A stretch of DNA of 64,000 bases, taken from the NCBI GenBank assembly GCA_030761205.1, contig JAULJL010000010.1:11751241-11815240 (forward strand), in the 5' to 3' direction. The position numbers were made by a program, and so were the translations under genes. Below, piece by piece: positions 33,701 to 42,830 of the stretch. The notes under the pieces were generated by a model, which was not told the origin of the DNA, did no database searches, and was given only the letters and a program-made list of their open reading frames with translations. The DNA is from Fremontodendron californicum (Eukaryota > Streptophyta > Magnoliopsida > Malvales > Malvaceae). The number at the start of each line of letters is the position of its first letter. Position 1 is the stretch's first letter.

Positions 33701-35957
33701 GCTGCATTGTTTCATGCATTTCATGTTCATGCCACTTGAATAATGACTTGAGCCAATCAATGGTTCAAAGTCATGCTCTCTTGAGCACACTTGTGGAAAA
33801 TTAAGTTTGTCAAGTTGATTATTCTACCTTTGTGATTTTTTTTTACTAGCCAATTTTTATCTAACTTTCAAAAAGTCCTAGATACTGTTTGTAAGTCATT
33901 TTATGAGTTTCAAATATTTTTACTTTGATTTTTAAATGATTTTATCAAAGGCAAAATGTGTTTTGGCAAAGCAGTTTTTTTTCACCCAGTTTTCGTAACT
34001 TTCCGATTTTTTTGGGAAGTCATCTTTAATCAGAAAAATAAGCCGATTTTTTCCCGTGTAGTTCTACATGTCCAGCGTCTCCAGTATTTTGTTCAGAATT
34101 TTTTGAATTTTTAAAAATAGGATAAAAAATCGTGGCTTAAAACTGGACAGTGGAGTCAGAATTGAATTTAAAGAAAAATCATTTTTCTGTTTTGGTTAAG
34201 TTACTTAGAGTGGGCTGATTAGGAGGGTTAGCTACTGACTTAGGGTAGTTTCTAAGCCTTTTTAAACTCTAAAAATGGTTTTTCAAGTCTCGGGTTAAGA
34301 GTAGTCAAGTCCGAATTTTTAAACTTAGGAAATTAGAGCCATTTTAAAGAAATTAGCCCAGTTTTTATTTTTAATTCAAACTTTTTCAAAATTGTTTTCA
34401 AACAATCACAAAGTATTTTGGTTTTAGAATATTTAATTTGACATATTTTCCTAAGGTAGCCGGATATCTTTTTAGATATACGGATTTCCTTAATTAAAGG
34501 AAAAAATACATTTCATGCATTGCATTTTCCATATTCATGCATTTTATATAATATGTGATTCTTGCTATGATAATTTCTATGATATTGTTATAATTTTGTG
34601 TTATGTTATATTGTTTATTATATGATTTGGAATATTTCATGATATCCTATGCTTTTTATTTAGTTATTCTTTTTGTCATATTATTTAGCATATACTATGT
34701 TCATGCATTATTATTTTCATGCATATTATGTGATAGCATTATTTCATATTCCATCTCATTTAATTTATATGCCATATCATTCATGTTTGCCATGTCATTT
34801 AAATTATTCCATTTCATATAGAATATGTTATGTTACTTAGGTTATTTTATTCCATTTAAAAAATATCATGTTACTTAGGTTATTTCATTTCATATAAAAT
34901 ATGTTATGTTACTTAGGTTATTTTATTCCATTTAGAAAATATCATGTTACTTAGGTTATTTCATTTCATATAGAATATGTTATGTTACTTAGGTTATTTT
35001 ATTCCATTTAGAATATATCATATGACTTAGGATATTGCATCTCAAATAGAATATATACTATGTTACCTAGGTCATTTCATTTTATTTATAATATGTCATA
35101 TAACTTAGGATATTTTACTTCATTTAGAATACGCTAAGGCATTTATTTCATTTCATTTAGAATATGCTAAGGCATTTACATCATGTCATGTCATTTAGGT
35201 TGCATTATATTATTTAGATTTTGCTATGTCATTTTATTTATGTCATGCATATACAGATTCATTTCTTTTAAATGTTTTCAAAAAAAGATAATGGTTTTCA
35301 ATAAAATAAAGATATTCCCGAGTTAAAATAATTCATGAGTTCTCTGCCAGGTTTGCTGGGGAGGATATCATCAATTATTATTAATAACGGAATATCTTCT
35401 TCAAAAAGAGAATGATTCGGAAAATTTTCCAAAATTAATAAAAATTCTATATTTTGCCACGTTTGTTGGGGAATATAGGAAAATTTTGAATTTATAAATT
35501 CCGGATCATTTTCAATTAAAAATAGAATTATTTTTTTTAAATTGGGAATTAATTTTAAATACTAAATTTAAAACCAACTATTACCGAGACTTGAGATAAC
35601 ACACGATTAATAAGGTACCGATTTATACGGGCGTTGTGGGGGTGCTAATCCTTCCCCACACGTAACCGACTCCCGAACCCGCTTCTTTGATTTCTCTGGT
35701 TTAAAACGCAGACTTGAAATTGGTTTTTTAAATTTTTTAATTAATTTTTAAAATATTTTATAAAACCGATTTTAATAGGTGGCCGATCACACCTAAATAA
35801 AAAAGATTGGTGGCGACTCCATGTCTTTTTTAGGTCATTTTCAAAACCTTCATTTTTTAGAGGAATTAAGTCGACTTTTCCTTGGTTTTTTTTTAATGTC
35901 ACGCTTAACGAATAATAAAGTCTTGCGATGAGACTCGTTATTTTTTAGGTTGCGATA
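30751..35957 (+). repeat. 5' LTR of giant gypsy element
   Basis: It begins TGTAGACACC and ends TTGCGATA (CA changed to TA). It contains an array of degenerate modules of about 150-180 bp at about 31430-32090 and a second, 35/70-bp array of ATTTCATTTCATATAGAAT-type units at about 34800-35170. Long ORFs on the minus strand across the first array (31255-31800) are repeat artefacts. A PBS-like phrase GGTGGCGACTCCATG lies inside the LTR at about 35808-35822. Confidence 0.9.
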
Positions 35958-35960
35958 GCT

Positions 35961-35979
35961 TGGCGACTCCACTGGGGAC
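35961..35979 (+). promoter_or_regulatory. primer-binding site of giant element
   Basis: TGGCGACTCCACTGGGGAC follows the 5' LTR after 3 bp. This form is typical of plant Tat/Ogre elements, which are described as primed by tRNA-Arg. I could not check the tRNA. Confidence 0.75.
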
Positions 35980-37144
35980 TATTAGAGAGTCAGGCCTAGA
36001 ATTAGTCTTGTGCTATCAAAGTCTCGATTTTGTTGGTTTAATTGGTATTTAATTTTAATTCCCACATTTTAATAATAAGGAGAATTTTGAAAATAATAAA
36101 ATGTTTTTAAATATGTTCATTCTTATGTGCATGCATTTTATTATTGTTCTCTAGTTTTTTAAGGTTGTATATTATAATTGCTTGTTGGTTAATGCGTTAC
36201 ACTATTCATGAATGATTTAATTGCTAGGGCATTTAGAATAAGGTTTGTAGAATAGGTGGTGAAAGGTTTTTTGTTCCTCCACACACACCACACGTGCATT
36301 TGCATATCATGAATTCTATACCCGGGTTCCGTCCTTTTAGGTGGGAGCAAAGTAACTAAGCCTTCGTGATTAACAATCCGCATGGGCTAGTGAAACACTT
36401 TCGGAGTACTAAATTACCTAAGCCTTCGTGATTAATAATCCGCATGGGCTAGGGAAATAGACTCTAACGAATTGAACCCGCTTTTATCGGGGTGCCTTAC
36501 TAGCCTTCACCGGCGACAGTGAGGAGCAATTCGGGGCCTTTAGATCCGATTCACCCTCATATAGTGAACCTAGGAGAAGCCATGCCGAATTTCCGTTAGA
36601 TATACCGAAAATAGGAACACATGGAGGGACATTTCTAAACCTTTTGTTACCTATTTTACACTCCGAACAATTGTGGTAGATCGGGCAACGATGTACGTAC
36701 ATCGCCCATAATAAATGTGATACTCTGCCTCGAAGGCATCGTGATGCCTAAATAAGCAGATATTGTTGGGGCAGATGTTCATTAGCTGTTTTTAAAAAAA
36801 AAAAAAATCCTTTTTCAAGCATTTTTGCATTTTGCACATTTCATGCATGTGTGAATAGAACATGTACATTTTTGGTTATGTTATTGATCTCATTCTTTGC
36901 AATAAGTAGTTGGTAATAATAATCTCATTTGATGATTTCATAAAACCGGTAGTGTTGCATGAACATTTGGATATTGTACCATAGTAGGATCCACTACCCC
37001 TAAATTCTTTTGAAAATAATATGTGTGGTTTTTTCATAGAAAAAAACATGTTTCAAAAAATCATGAATTTGAAGGCAAATCTTGCATAATGAGATTTTTG
37101 AATAATCAAGATTTAGGTCCCATCAATTTCGTGTAATCATTGAT
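35980..37144 (+). other. structured 5' leader of giant element
   Basis: No gene. Two nearly identical 35-nt segments (AAGCCTTCGTGATTAA...) stand 60 bp apart at about 36359 and 36419. A 16-bp perfect palindrome CGATGTACGTACATCG (36689-36704) is extended by GGGC/GCCC arms. Another hairpin, GGCATC-GT-GATGCC, lies at 36735-36748. These are placed where packaging or dimerisation signals sit in retroelement RNAs, but that role is inference. Confidence 0.5.
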
Positions 37145-37498
37145 TTCTTTGTATATACCTTGGTGTTAATTCATTTATTCTTTATTTGTATCATTTTGAC
37201 ATCGTGTTACAGTCCTAACATGCATGGTTATTCATTGTAGAATACATTTGTGATTACATGGTCATTCTTTGTACCTACCTTTGTATTAATTCATTTATTC
37301 TTCGCATGCATCATTTTGACATCATAGCATGCATGGTTCTTCATTGTAGAATACATTTGTGATATACATGGTCATTCTTTGTATCTACATTTGTATTAAT
37401 TCATTTATTTTTCGCATATATCATTTTGACATCATAGCATGCATGGTCATTCATTGTAGAACACGTTTACGACATGCATAGTCATTATTTGTATATAC
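37145..37498 (+). repeat. tandem array of about 110-120 bp units in leader
   Basis: The phrase TTCTTTGTATATACC or close variants starts at 37145, 37265, 37375 and 37485, each followed by TTAATTCATTTATTCTT and a CATCATTTTGACATC block. The LOG-carrying element inserted in the fourth unit. Looser copies continue at 46917-47060 and 48340-48790. Confidence 0.75.
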
Positions 37499-37503
37499 CT
37501 GTG

Positions 37504-39001
37504 TGATGGTAACTCAATTAAGAGTTGTAAACCCAAGTGCAGGTTATGTTCAAGTAATAAATTCTCGGGTGTCCGAGGTCGAACCACAGGGAAGCGTATT
37601 AATAAGTATAAGTTTATAAATATATAAGACAAAGAAAGTAAACAAGATATTAGGGAATCAACAACAAAATAAGATAAACAAGATATTAGAGAACAAAATA
37701 AACAAAATAACATAAAAACAATTAAACAAGATATAAAAAACAATAAGAAAGGATGTTGAGGTTAGAGAATCCACTCTTGGTGTTATGCTAAGATTAATCT
37801 TGTTTTATTACACAATTGAAATCCACACATAAGGGAGGTTCCAACCGGAAGGTTTAGCAATTCAGTCCAAATTGTCCAACGTCCATAGCATATGATATTA
37901 TGTTCATTTGGTGTCCTCAAAACTCACAAAAAGAGTCCAAGCATTCCTTATGCCAAGGTATATGTCTACAACAAATCAAGGTTATGAAACCAAGCATTTA
38001 CTGTGCCATTTTCATTGTCAATAATGAATCAAGATCTCTACTTTGCAAGTATGATTTTAAACCAAAAGAAAATATTATCTATACTAGTGTTTATAAATGA
38101 TGATTCATTTTAGCTCATGTTTAAGAGACTAACCTTAGCATTTACCAAGAGCTTCACCTCATCACCTCAACAATATGATTAGCAACACATACTAGATATG
38201 AATAAAATGAAAAGAAATGTAAGAAGCATAAGTAAATAAAAAAGAAAACTAGAGAAAGGAAAGAAGAAGAAAACTTAGAGAATTTTACTACAAAGGCTAA
38301 TATCCTACCAATGTATAATGTATCCCAATACTCATCCAAGGCCCTCTATTTATACACATTTTGGAGAGCTAAATGACAAGAGACAAGCTTTACAAATTTC
38401 AAAGGTAGGTATAATAGGTGGGTGCATTTTTCTAACAATTTTCGTCATATTGTATGACAATTCTGATCAGCCAGCTTGATGGTCACTTTTGTCAATGTTG
38501 GAGGCTCGATCTGATAAAATGGTCTTCTAGAAAAATATACCCCTATCAGTTACGGATCCATAGCCGTTAGAATCAGATCATTTGCGTACGTGGATCGGAA
38601 GATATGGTCAAAATACCAAAACGGTGCAGAACAGACGTCATTGCACATCAGCCAACTTGATGGTCGATTTCGCTAGGGAAAACGACTCCGTTTCAAGAAG
38701 TGTAAAACATGAAAAAGATAGATATGCCTCTTAGCTTTGCAGGGATACAAAGTTCAGCCTTATTGCTTCAGTGAAACTCGAGATATAGCTGATATGGCAA
38801 AAGGTGTCGGAACTGGAACTGAACTGGATTTGCCCTTAATTCTAGTAATCTGAAATCACTCAAAGAAACTTGTGAAAAACACCAAATTACATAAAAATAT
38901 AAAAGATCATAAACACAATTAGACTAAACAATAATAACTCGTATTTGACACAAAACAATAATAAAACATAACTAAAAACTATATAATTATACGAGTTATC
39001 A
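37504..39001 (-). repeat. 3' LTR of LOG-carrying element
   Basis: TG...CA termini (in element sense TGATAAC...CCATCA), 1,498 bp, no difference seen from 45414-46911. The phrase GACCATCAAG(T/C)TGGCTGAT occurs twice within it (rc at about 38470 and 38650). Confidence 0.95.
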
Positions 39002-39014
39002 CACCCCCATACTT
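39002..39014 (-). promoter_or_regulatory. polypurine tract of LOG-carrying element
   Basis: In element sense AGTATGGGGGTG directly precedes the 3' LTR start TGATAAC. Confidence 0.8.
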
Positions 39015-39782
39015 AGATTGTTGCTAGTCCCTAGCAACGACTCAATAAAATAAGAAAATCTAATCTAATCCATTTTCGTAGGAAATCACGGTGGCACTTA
39101 GCATGTGACACAAGCCTTTAAACCCCTAGGTGTCCCTAGTGGACGAGTTTAGTCTCGTGAGGGTTTACTAGGACGATACCCACAAACATTGAAGACATAA
39201 GAAAAACTAAAAATAATAATTATAACTAATCCTTCCAATATAAATTAGAGATAATCATTGGACAAGTCTTAAAAACTAATCAATAGCTTAAAGAAATTCA
39301 CAAAAAATCTTGCTTGAATGTAAATAGTTTGAGTTAAGCCAATAATAACATAACATATTTCAATCAAAATAGTGTATATTCAAACTTAATCTCAACTTCT
39401 CACATGGGATACTCTCTTGATTTTCACTCTTTAAAGTAGTGGTAAAGTGTTTACACTCAATCAATCTCATGAAAACACTTCTACCATATGCTTGCTTGTC
39501 CACCTATTCTCCACTATTTAGATCATACAACTTCATAAATCAAGAGGTCTTTATTCAAGGTTGTAATGGGGCCAAAGGGTTATAATGTGGTTAAAGAACA
39601 AAAGGATAAAGATATCACAAAGGTTCCAAAGAGTTCATAGATTTTAGAGACATAATAAGATCATACAAATAAAACTTCTCAAAACTCTTATAAAGCACAT
39701 AATAACATAGGCTAAATATTCATGTTGAGCCTTTGCATCATTCTAACCAACTTTGTAACATCTTTTTCTAGAAGTTCAAGAG

Positions 39783-39819
<37 letters not shown>

Positions 39820-40843
39820 GGGAATGTATTTGACAATGATCCCTTTCTTTTTCTCTTGACTTTTTCTTTTCTTTTCTTTCCCCCACACTTATCTTTTGTT
39901 TCTAACCCAAATTTTCAAATAAAAATATCCCTTGTTTTTTTGCAATATGTCTCAAAATATAAAATTCATCTTTAGAACAAGGGTAAGGATATAAGCATAT
40001 TTAGGCTAGGTGTAAGTTGTGGTTACCAATAAAACATCATATTTAATGTAGGCTCAAATTGGCTCACTAGTGGGGATGTTCTCGTAGAACATTAATAATG
40101 GATGGCTGTTTGGCTCTGGTTATAATCCTAATGCCTCTATCATATTCATGTTGTCACATGTATCAATATAGTCTCAAACGGTTTAAAGCAAGTTCTAGAG
40201 AATCATGTAATCATAAGAGCACTCAAGAAAGAAATTAGATTGATTTGTATAATGCATCAATCATTATAGGCTCAAAAACTCACAAAGATGATTATACAAG
40301 TCAGATTAAGTCTAAACATGCTTCTTTCTCAATCAACATATCATATTAACATTGGCTCATAAAAAGGTTGACATCAAGCTCAATTCTCATGAAAATCTTC
40401 TCACTAATAAATCTGTTTTAGACTTATGCAATTCATATCTCATCATTGTATTGAAAGTAACTAAAAAAAAAAAAAAACACACTAAGTCTAAACATGCTTT
40501 TTTTTTTTTTTTTTTTTGTTTTTTTGTTTTTTGTTTTTTGTTTTTTTTTTTTTTTGTTTTTTGTTTTTTTTTTGTTTTTTTTGAAGAAGAAGATTAAATC
40601 AAACTGACAAGGTATGTCTCAAGTCTCCCTTACTCAGACCTTGTTCAGAATGAATACTTCTAAATGTCTTAAAACACAACAAATTTTTTTTTTTTTTTAG
40701 CAAAATATGTCCCTTACCCCCTACTAAAATATGACATTGTCCCCAATGTCAAATTTTAAAGGTAGAATTTAGGAGATATTACCTGCAGAGGTTGCTAACC
40801 ACTTATTATAACTGAGACACAACAAGCAAAATGTTAGATAATG
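39015..40843 (-). other. 3' untranslated region of LOG-carrying element
   Basis: No gene. Collinear in reverse complement with about 824-2383 of the first Athila-like element. It has a conserved hairpin at 39132-39174, a long T run at about 39788-39814, T-rich DNA at 40498-40580, a T15 run at 40684-40698, and an inverted repeat GACATTG-TCCC-CAATGTC at 40733-40750. Because the shared part begins at that inverted repeat, the A tracts on the minus strand belong to the element, not to the tail of a captured mRNA. Confidence 0.65.
39132..39174 (-). other. conserved 3' UTR hairpin (second copy)
   Basis: Same two-part stem as 2225-2267: GTCCCTAGT/ACTAGGAC outside and ACGAG/CTCGT inside. The surrounding 130 bp have only a few substitutions relative to the other element. 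Confidence 0.6.
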
Positions 40844-41491
40844 TCACAAAGACAAAGTGCAATCCACTCCTTGCTCGTCCATATCTCTTTTTCTTTTTCC
40901 GAGCGTTTGCGAAACAACCGTAGCAGATAAACACTCATAAGCTTGTAGCTTTTTGAGTAAATCTTCAATGGTTGTAGCAGAAATTATGGTTCTTCTTGCC
41001 TCTGAAAACATGAATCCATTATCCACAGCATTATCTAAATATGAAAGTAAATTACTAAAATAACCATTAATATTAAGCAAACCAATGGGTTTCTTATTTG
41101 TGACCAAAGATGACCAAGAAGCCACGCAAGCTATTTCTTCCAATGTACCCAGACCTCCTGGTAAGGCAATGAATGCATCGGCAGAATGGTACATGATTGT
41201 TATCCGTTCAGGGATACTCCAGACTTGTATTTCCTTACCCACGGTAGGTCCACAAAAATCTGTGAATAGTTGTGGCACGATTCCTAGAACTGGACTTCCT
41301 CCGGCGTGTGCTGCTGTAGCGACTGCTCCCATTAAACCCGTACTACCGCCTCCATAAATCAACTGGATCTTTTGTTGGGCAAGTATTACTCCAACTCTTA
41401 TTGCTTCATCAGCGAATATTTTATTTTTCCCTGGATAAGCACCTCCAAAGACACAAATTTTTTCAATGCGCTGGGACGAAGTATTTTCCAT
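40844..41491 (-). CDS. LOG: LOG-family cytokinin riboside 5'-monophosphate phosphoribohydrolase, retroelement-borne
   Basis: Intact, intronless 215-aa ORF, the usual length of plant LOG proteins. LOG enzymes release active cytokinin bases from their riboside monophosphates in the cytosol in one step. Visible signatures are KICVFGGAYPGKN at residues 11-23 (family form VFCGSS.GK), nucleotide-binding GGGSTGLMG at 47-55, PERITIM with Arg96, DAFIAL at 105-110 and PGGLGTLEE at 111-119 with catalytic Glu119, then KPIGLLN and the C-terminal helices. The usual RK pair before the last motif is R-I here, as in some divergent LOG-like proteins. The tail has a basic KRKR (199-202). Genomic LOG genes have several introns, so an RNA-derived copy is likely. 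It is in sense with the element, behind the integrase remnant. Whether it is expressed or active is unknown. Confidence 0.9.
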   Translation of the reverse strand: MENTSSQRIEKICVFGGAYPGKNKIFADEAIRVGVILAQQKIQLIYGGGSTGLMGAVATAAHAGGSPVLGIVPQLFTDFCGPTVGKEIQVWSIPERITIMYHSADAFIALPGGLGTLEEIACVASWSSLVTNKKPIGLLNINGYFSNLLSYLDNAVDNGFMFSEARRTIISATTIEDLLKKLQAYECLSATVVSQTLGKRKRDMDEQGVDCTLSL

Positions 41492-41506
41492 TTTTTTTTC
41501 AAGTGC

Positions 41507-41546
41507 CTGAAAGAGAATGAGTACATGGTGTAATATATAGAAGACT
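41507..41546 (-). promoter_or_regulatory. splice-acceptor-like site and TATA-like box upstream of LOG
   Basis: In the minus sense TCATTCTCTTTCAG ends at 41507, 15 nt before the LOG ATG (41491), and is a good plant 3' splice site. About 30 nt further upstream lies CTATATATTA (about 41534-41543), a TATA-like box. Either could give LOG its own mRNA: by splicing from the LTR transcript, as for env genes, or from a captured promoter. Only the motifs are seen. Confidence 0.45.
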
Positions 41547-41899
41547 GAGTAATGAATCAGACAAGAGTAATAATGTCGCCGAAAGTGTATTTGACCTGTC
41601 AGAAAAAAATGTTAACCTAACAAAAGATTTTTGCGTGATTTCAGGAAGAAAATCAAAAAGAGAAGAAAAATCAACCGTAAAAGACCAATGCAAAAAAAAA
41701 AAAAACGAGAATAATTACACAAATCGAACAACACGTAAATTAAACCGAAATGAAATTATTGCAAATCAAACCAAAAGCTGAGAAGTCATTTATTGTAGTT
41801 GTGATTGTGGCTCACATCTTCCTCTGGTTTTACGTCCAGAAACGGCTTAAGCGCCTTCTATGAGTCGAGGATATGCTTCCCATTCAGTTTTCTTACAAG
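41547..41899 (-). other. non-coding gap between the two cargo ORFs
   Basis: 353 bp with no credible ORF. T-rich on the minus strand, with a second acceptor-like TTTCTGACAG at about 41596-41605 and a T run near 41690. It resembles an intron or a 5' untranslated region more than retroelement coding DNA. Confidence 0.4.
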
Positions 41900-42394
41900 C
41901 TAGCAAACAGGGTCTTTTAACATCAGATTCCCAAGATGTTGCCATTCCCTTTGGAATTGCGGCCATAAATCAAGAATTTCTCTTTGTACGTCTCCACTAG
42001 GATGCGTCTCAAGAGAAAGTTGGATATTACCCAAATTCTCCTTACTCAGTCCATCCTTAATGAATTCAATTTTATCATCTCGATTAGAGGACGGAATCCC
42101 AATAGAACGACATTTACCGTTACACGTCCATCGTGCACATTTGTGGCAATTTGAACTCATGCCCTTTGCTCGTCGCTTCTTTGCAAAAGTGCTTCTACCT
42201 GTACCTGGTAAATGCAAAACAGGAAGATATTCATCTTCACGTACCTTGTCTTCAATTATCCAACGTATGTCTTCAGGAATCCCTTTGTGCATAAGCATTC
42301 TTAATCTTTCAAATCGAACTTGGTAAAGCTTCAGTAAAATATTTCGAGGAAAAGGAGGAAATCGTTTCTGCAATCTTGTGAGAATATCATCCAT
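41900..42394 (-). CDS. unidentified 164-aa cargo ORF with Cys cluster
   Basis: I do not recognise this protein. It is an intact ORF in sense with the element, between the integrase remnant and LOG. It begins MDDILTRLQKRFPPFPRNIL, has a basic stretch AKKRRAKG (71-78) and a Cys/His cluster C83-H-K-C86-x4-C91-x3-C95 that could bind a metal. An acidic/polar C-terminal half ends at residue 164 with LKDPVC. No signal peptide or membrane segment is visible. The start ATG follows a pyrimidine-rich run ending TTTTTTTTTCAAG, so the ORF might instead be an exon. It could be an Athila env-position gene, a second captured host gene, or a fragment. Its open frame next to an intact LOG argues against simple decay. 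Confidence 0.6.
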   Translation of the reverse strand: MDDILTRLQKRFPPFPRNILLKLYQVRFERLRMLMHKGIPEDIRWIIEDKVREDEYLPVLHLPGTGRSTFAKKRRAKGMSSNCHKCARWTCNGKCRSIGIPSSNRDDKIEFIKDGLSKENLGNIQLSLETHPSGDVQREILDLWPQFQREWQHLGNLMLKDPVC

Positions 42395-42535
42395 CTTGAA
42401 AAAAAAATGAAAAAGAAATTGAAAGAGAAATTTATATACAATATCAGTTTTGTGGGTAGCTGATGGAACCGACTTAAATAATCACGGAGTACCGTTATCC
42501 GCCATTTAACCGGGAAAAAAAATTTATATTTACAT
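42395..42535 (-). other. spacer between integrase remnant and cargo ORFs
   Basis: 141 bp, A/T-rich with a pyrimidine tract just before the 164-aa ORF in the minus sense. This is the likely left border of the inserted cargo. Confidence 0.4.
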
Positions 42536-42830
42536 CTAGTTATTTCCAAAACAAGGATCAAAAAGAAAAACAACCTCTTCTTGAGTAACATGATTTTCCA
42601 AAAAGAGTTTGAGTCTTTGTCCATTTACCTTGAATATGTTACCATTTTGAGGATTCTCAATGTCAACTGCTCCATAATGATACACATGCTTAACCACAAA
42701 TGGGCCAGTCCATCTTGATCTCAACTTACCAGGAAATATGTGAAGTCTAGAATTATAAAGTAGAACTTTTTGCCCAACATCAAATGTTTTTCTTGAAATT
42801 AACTTGTCATGAAAGGCTTTAGTTCTTTTT
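42536..42830 (-). pseudogene. Athila integrase C-terminal remnant
   Basis: In a frame shifted from the gag-pro ORF it reads AFHDKLISRKTFDVGQKVLL, then NSRLHIFPGKLRSRWTGPFV, YGAVDIENP and FKVNGQRLKLFL. This is the C-terminal end of Ty3/gypsy integrase in Athila and Tat elements (usual LRSRWTGPF...GAVE...FKVNGQRLK). The zinc finger and DDE core are absent. A one-base frameshift near 42815 separates it from the fused upstream ORF. It marks the 3' border of the large pol deletion. Confidence 0.85.

Noticed and set aside
37900..38100. LTR ORFs of the LOG element (also 45810-46010, 38154-38339, 46064-46249)
   Set aside because: Identical pairs only because the LTRs are identical; no domain or start context supports a gene.
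40352..40597. ORF with poly-Phe tail
   Set aside because: Translation of T runs in the element 3' UTR.
40684..40698. A15 (minus sense) as poly(A) tail of a captured LOG mRNA
   Set aside because: It lies beyond the point (40733-40750) where similarity to the cargo-free Athila relative starts, so it belongs to the element UTR.
41085..41357. 90-aa plus-strand ORF
   Set aside because: Shadow of the LOG gene on the opposite strand.
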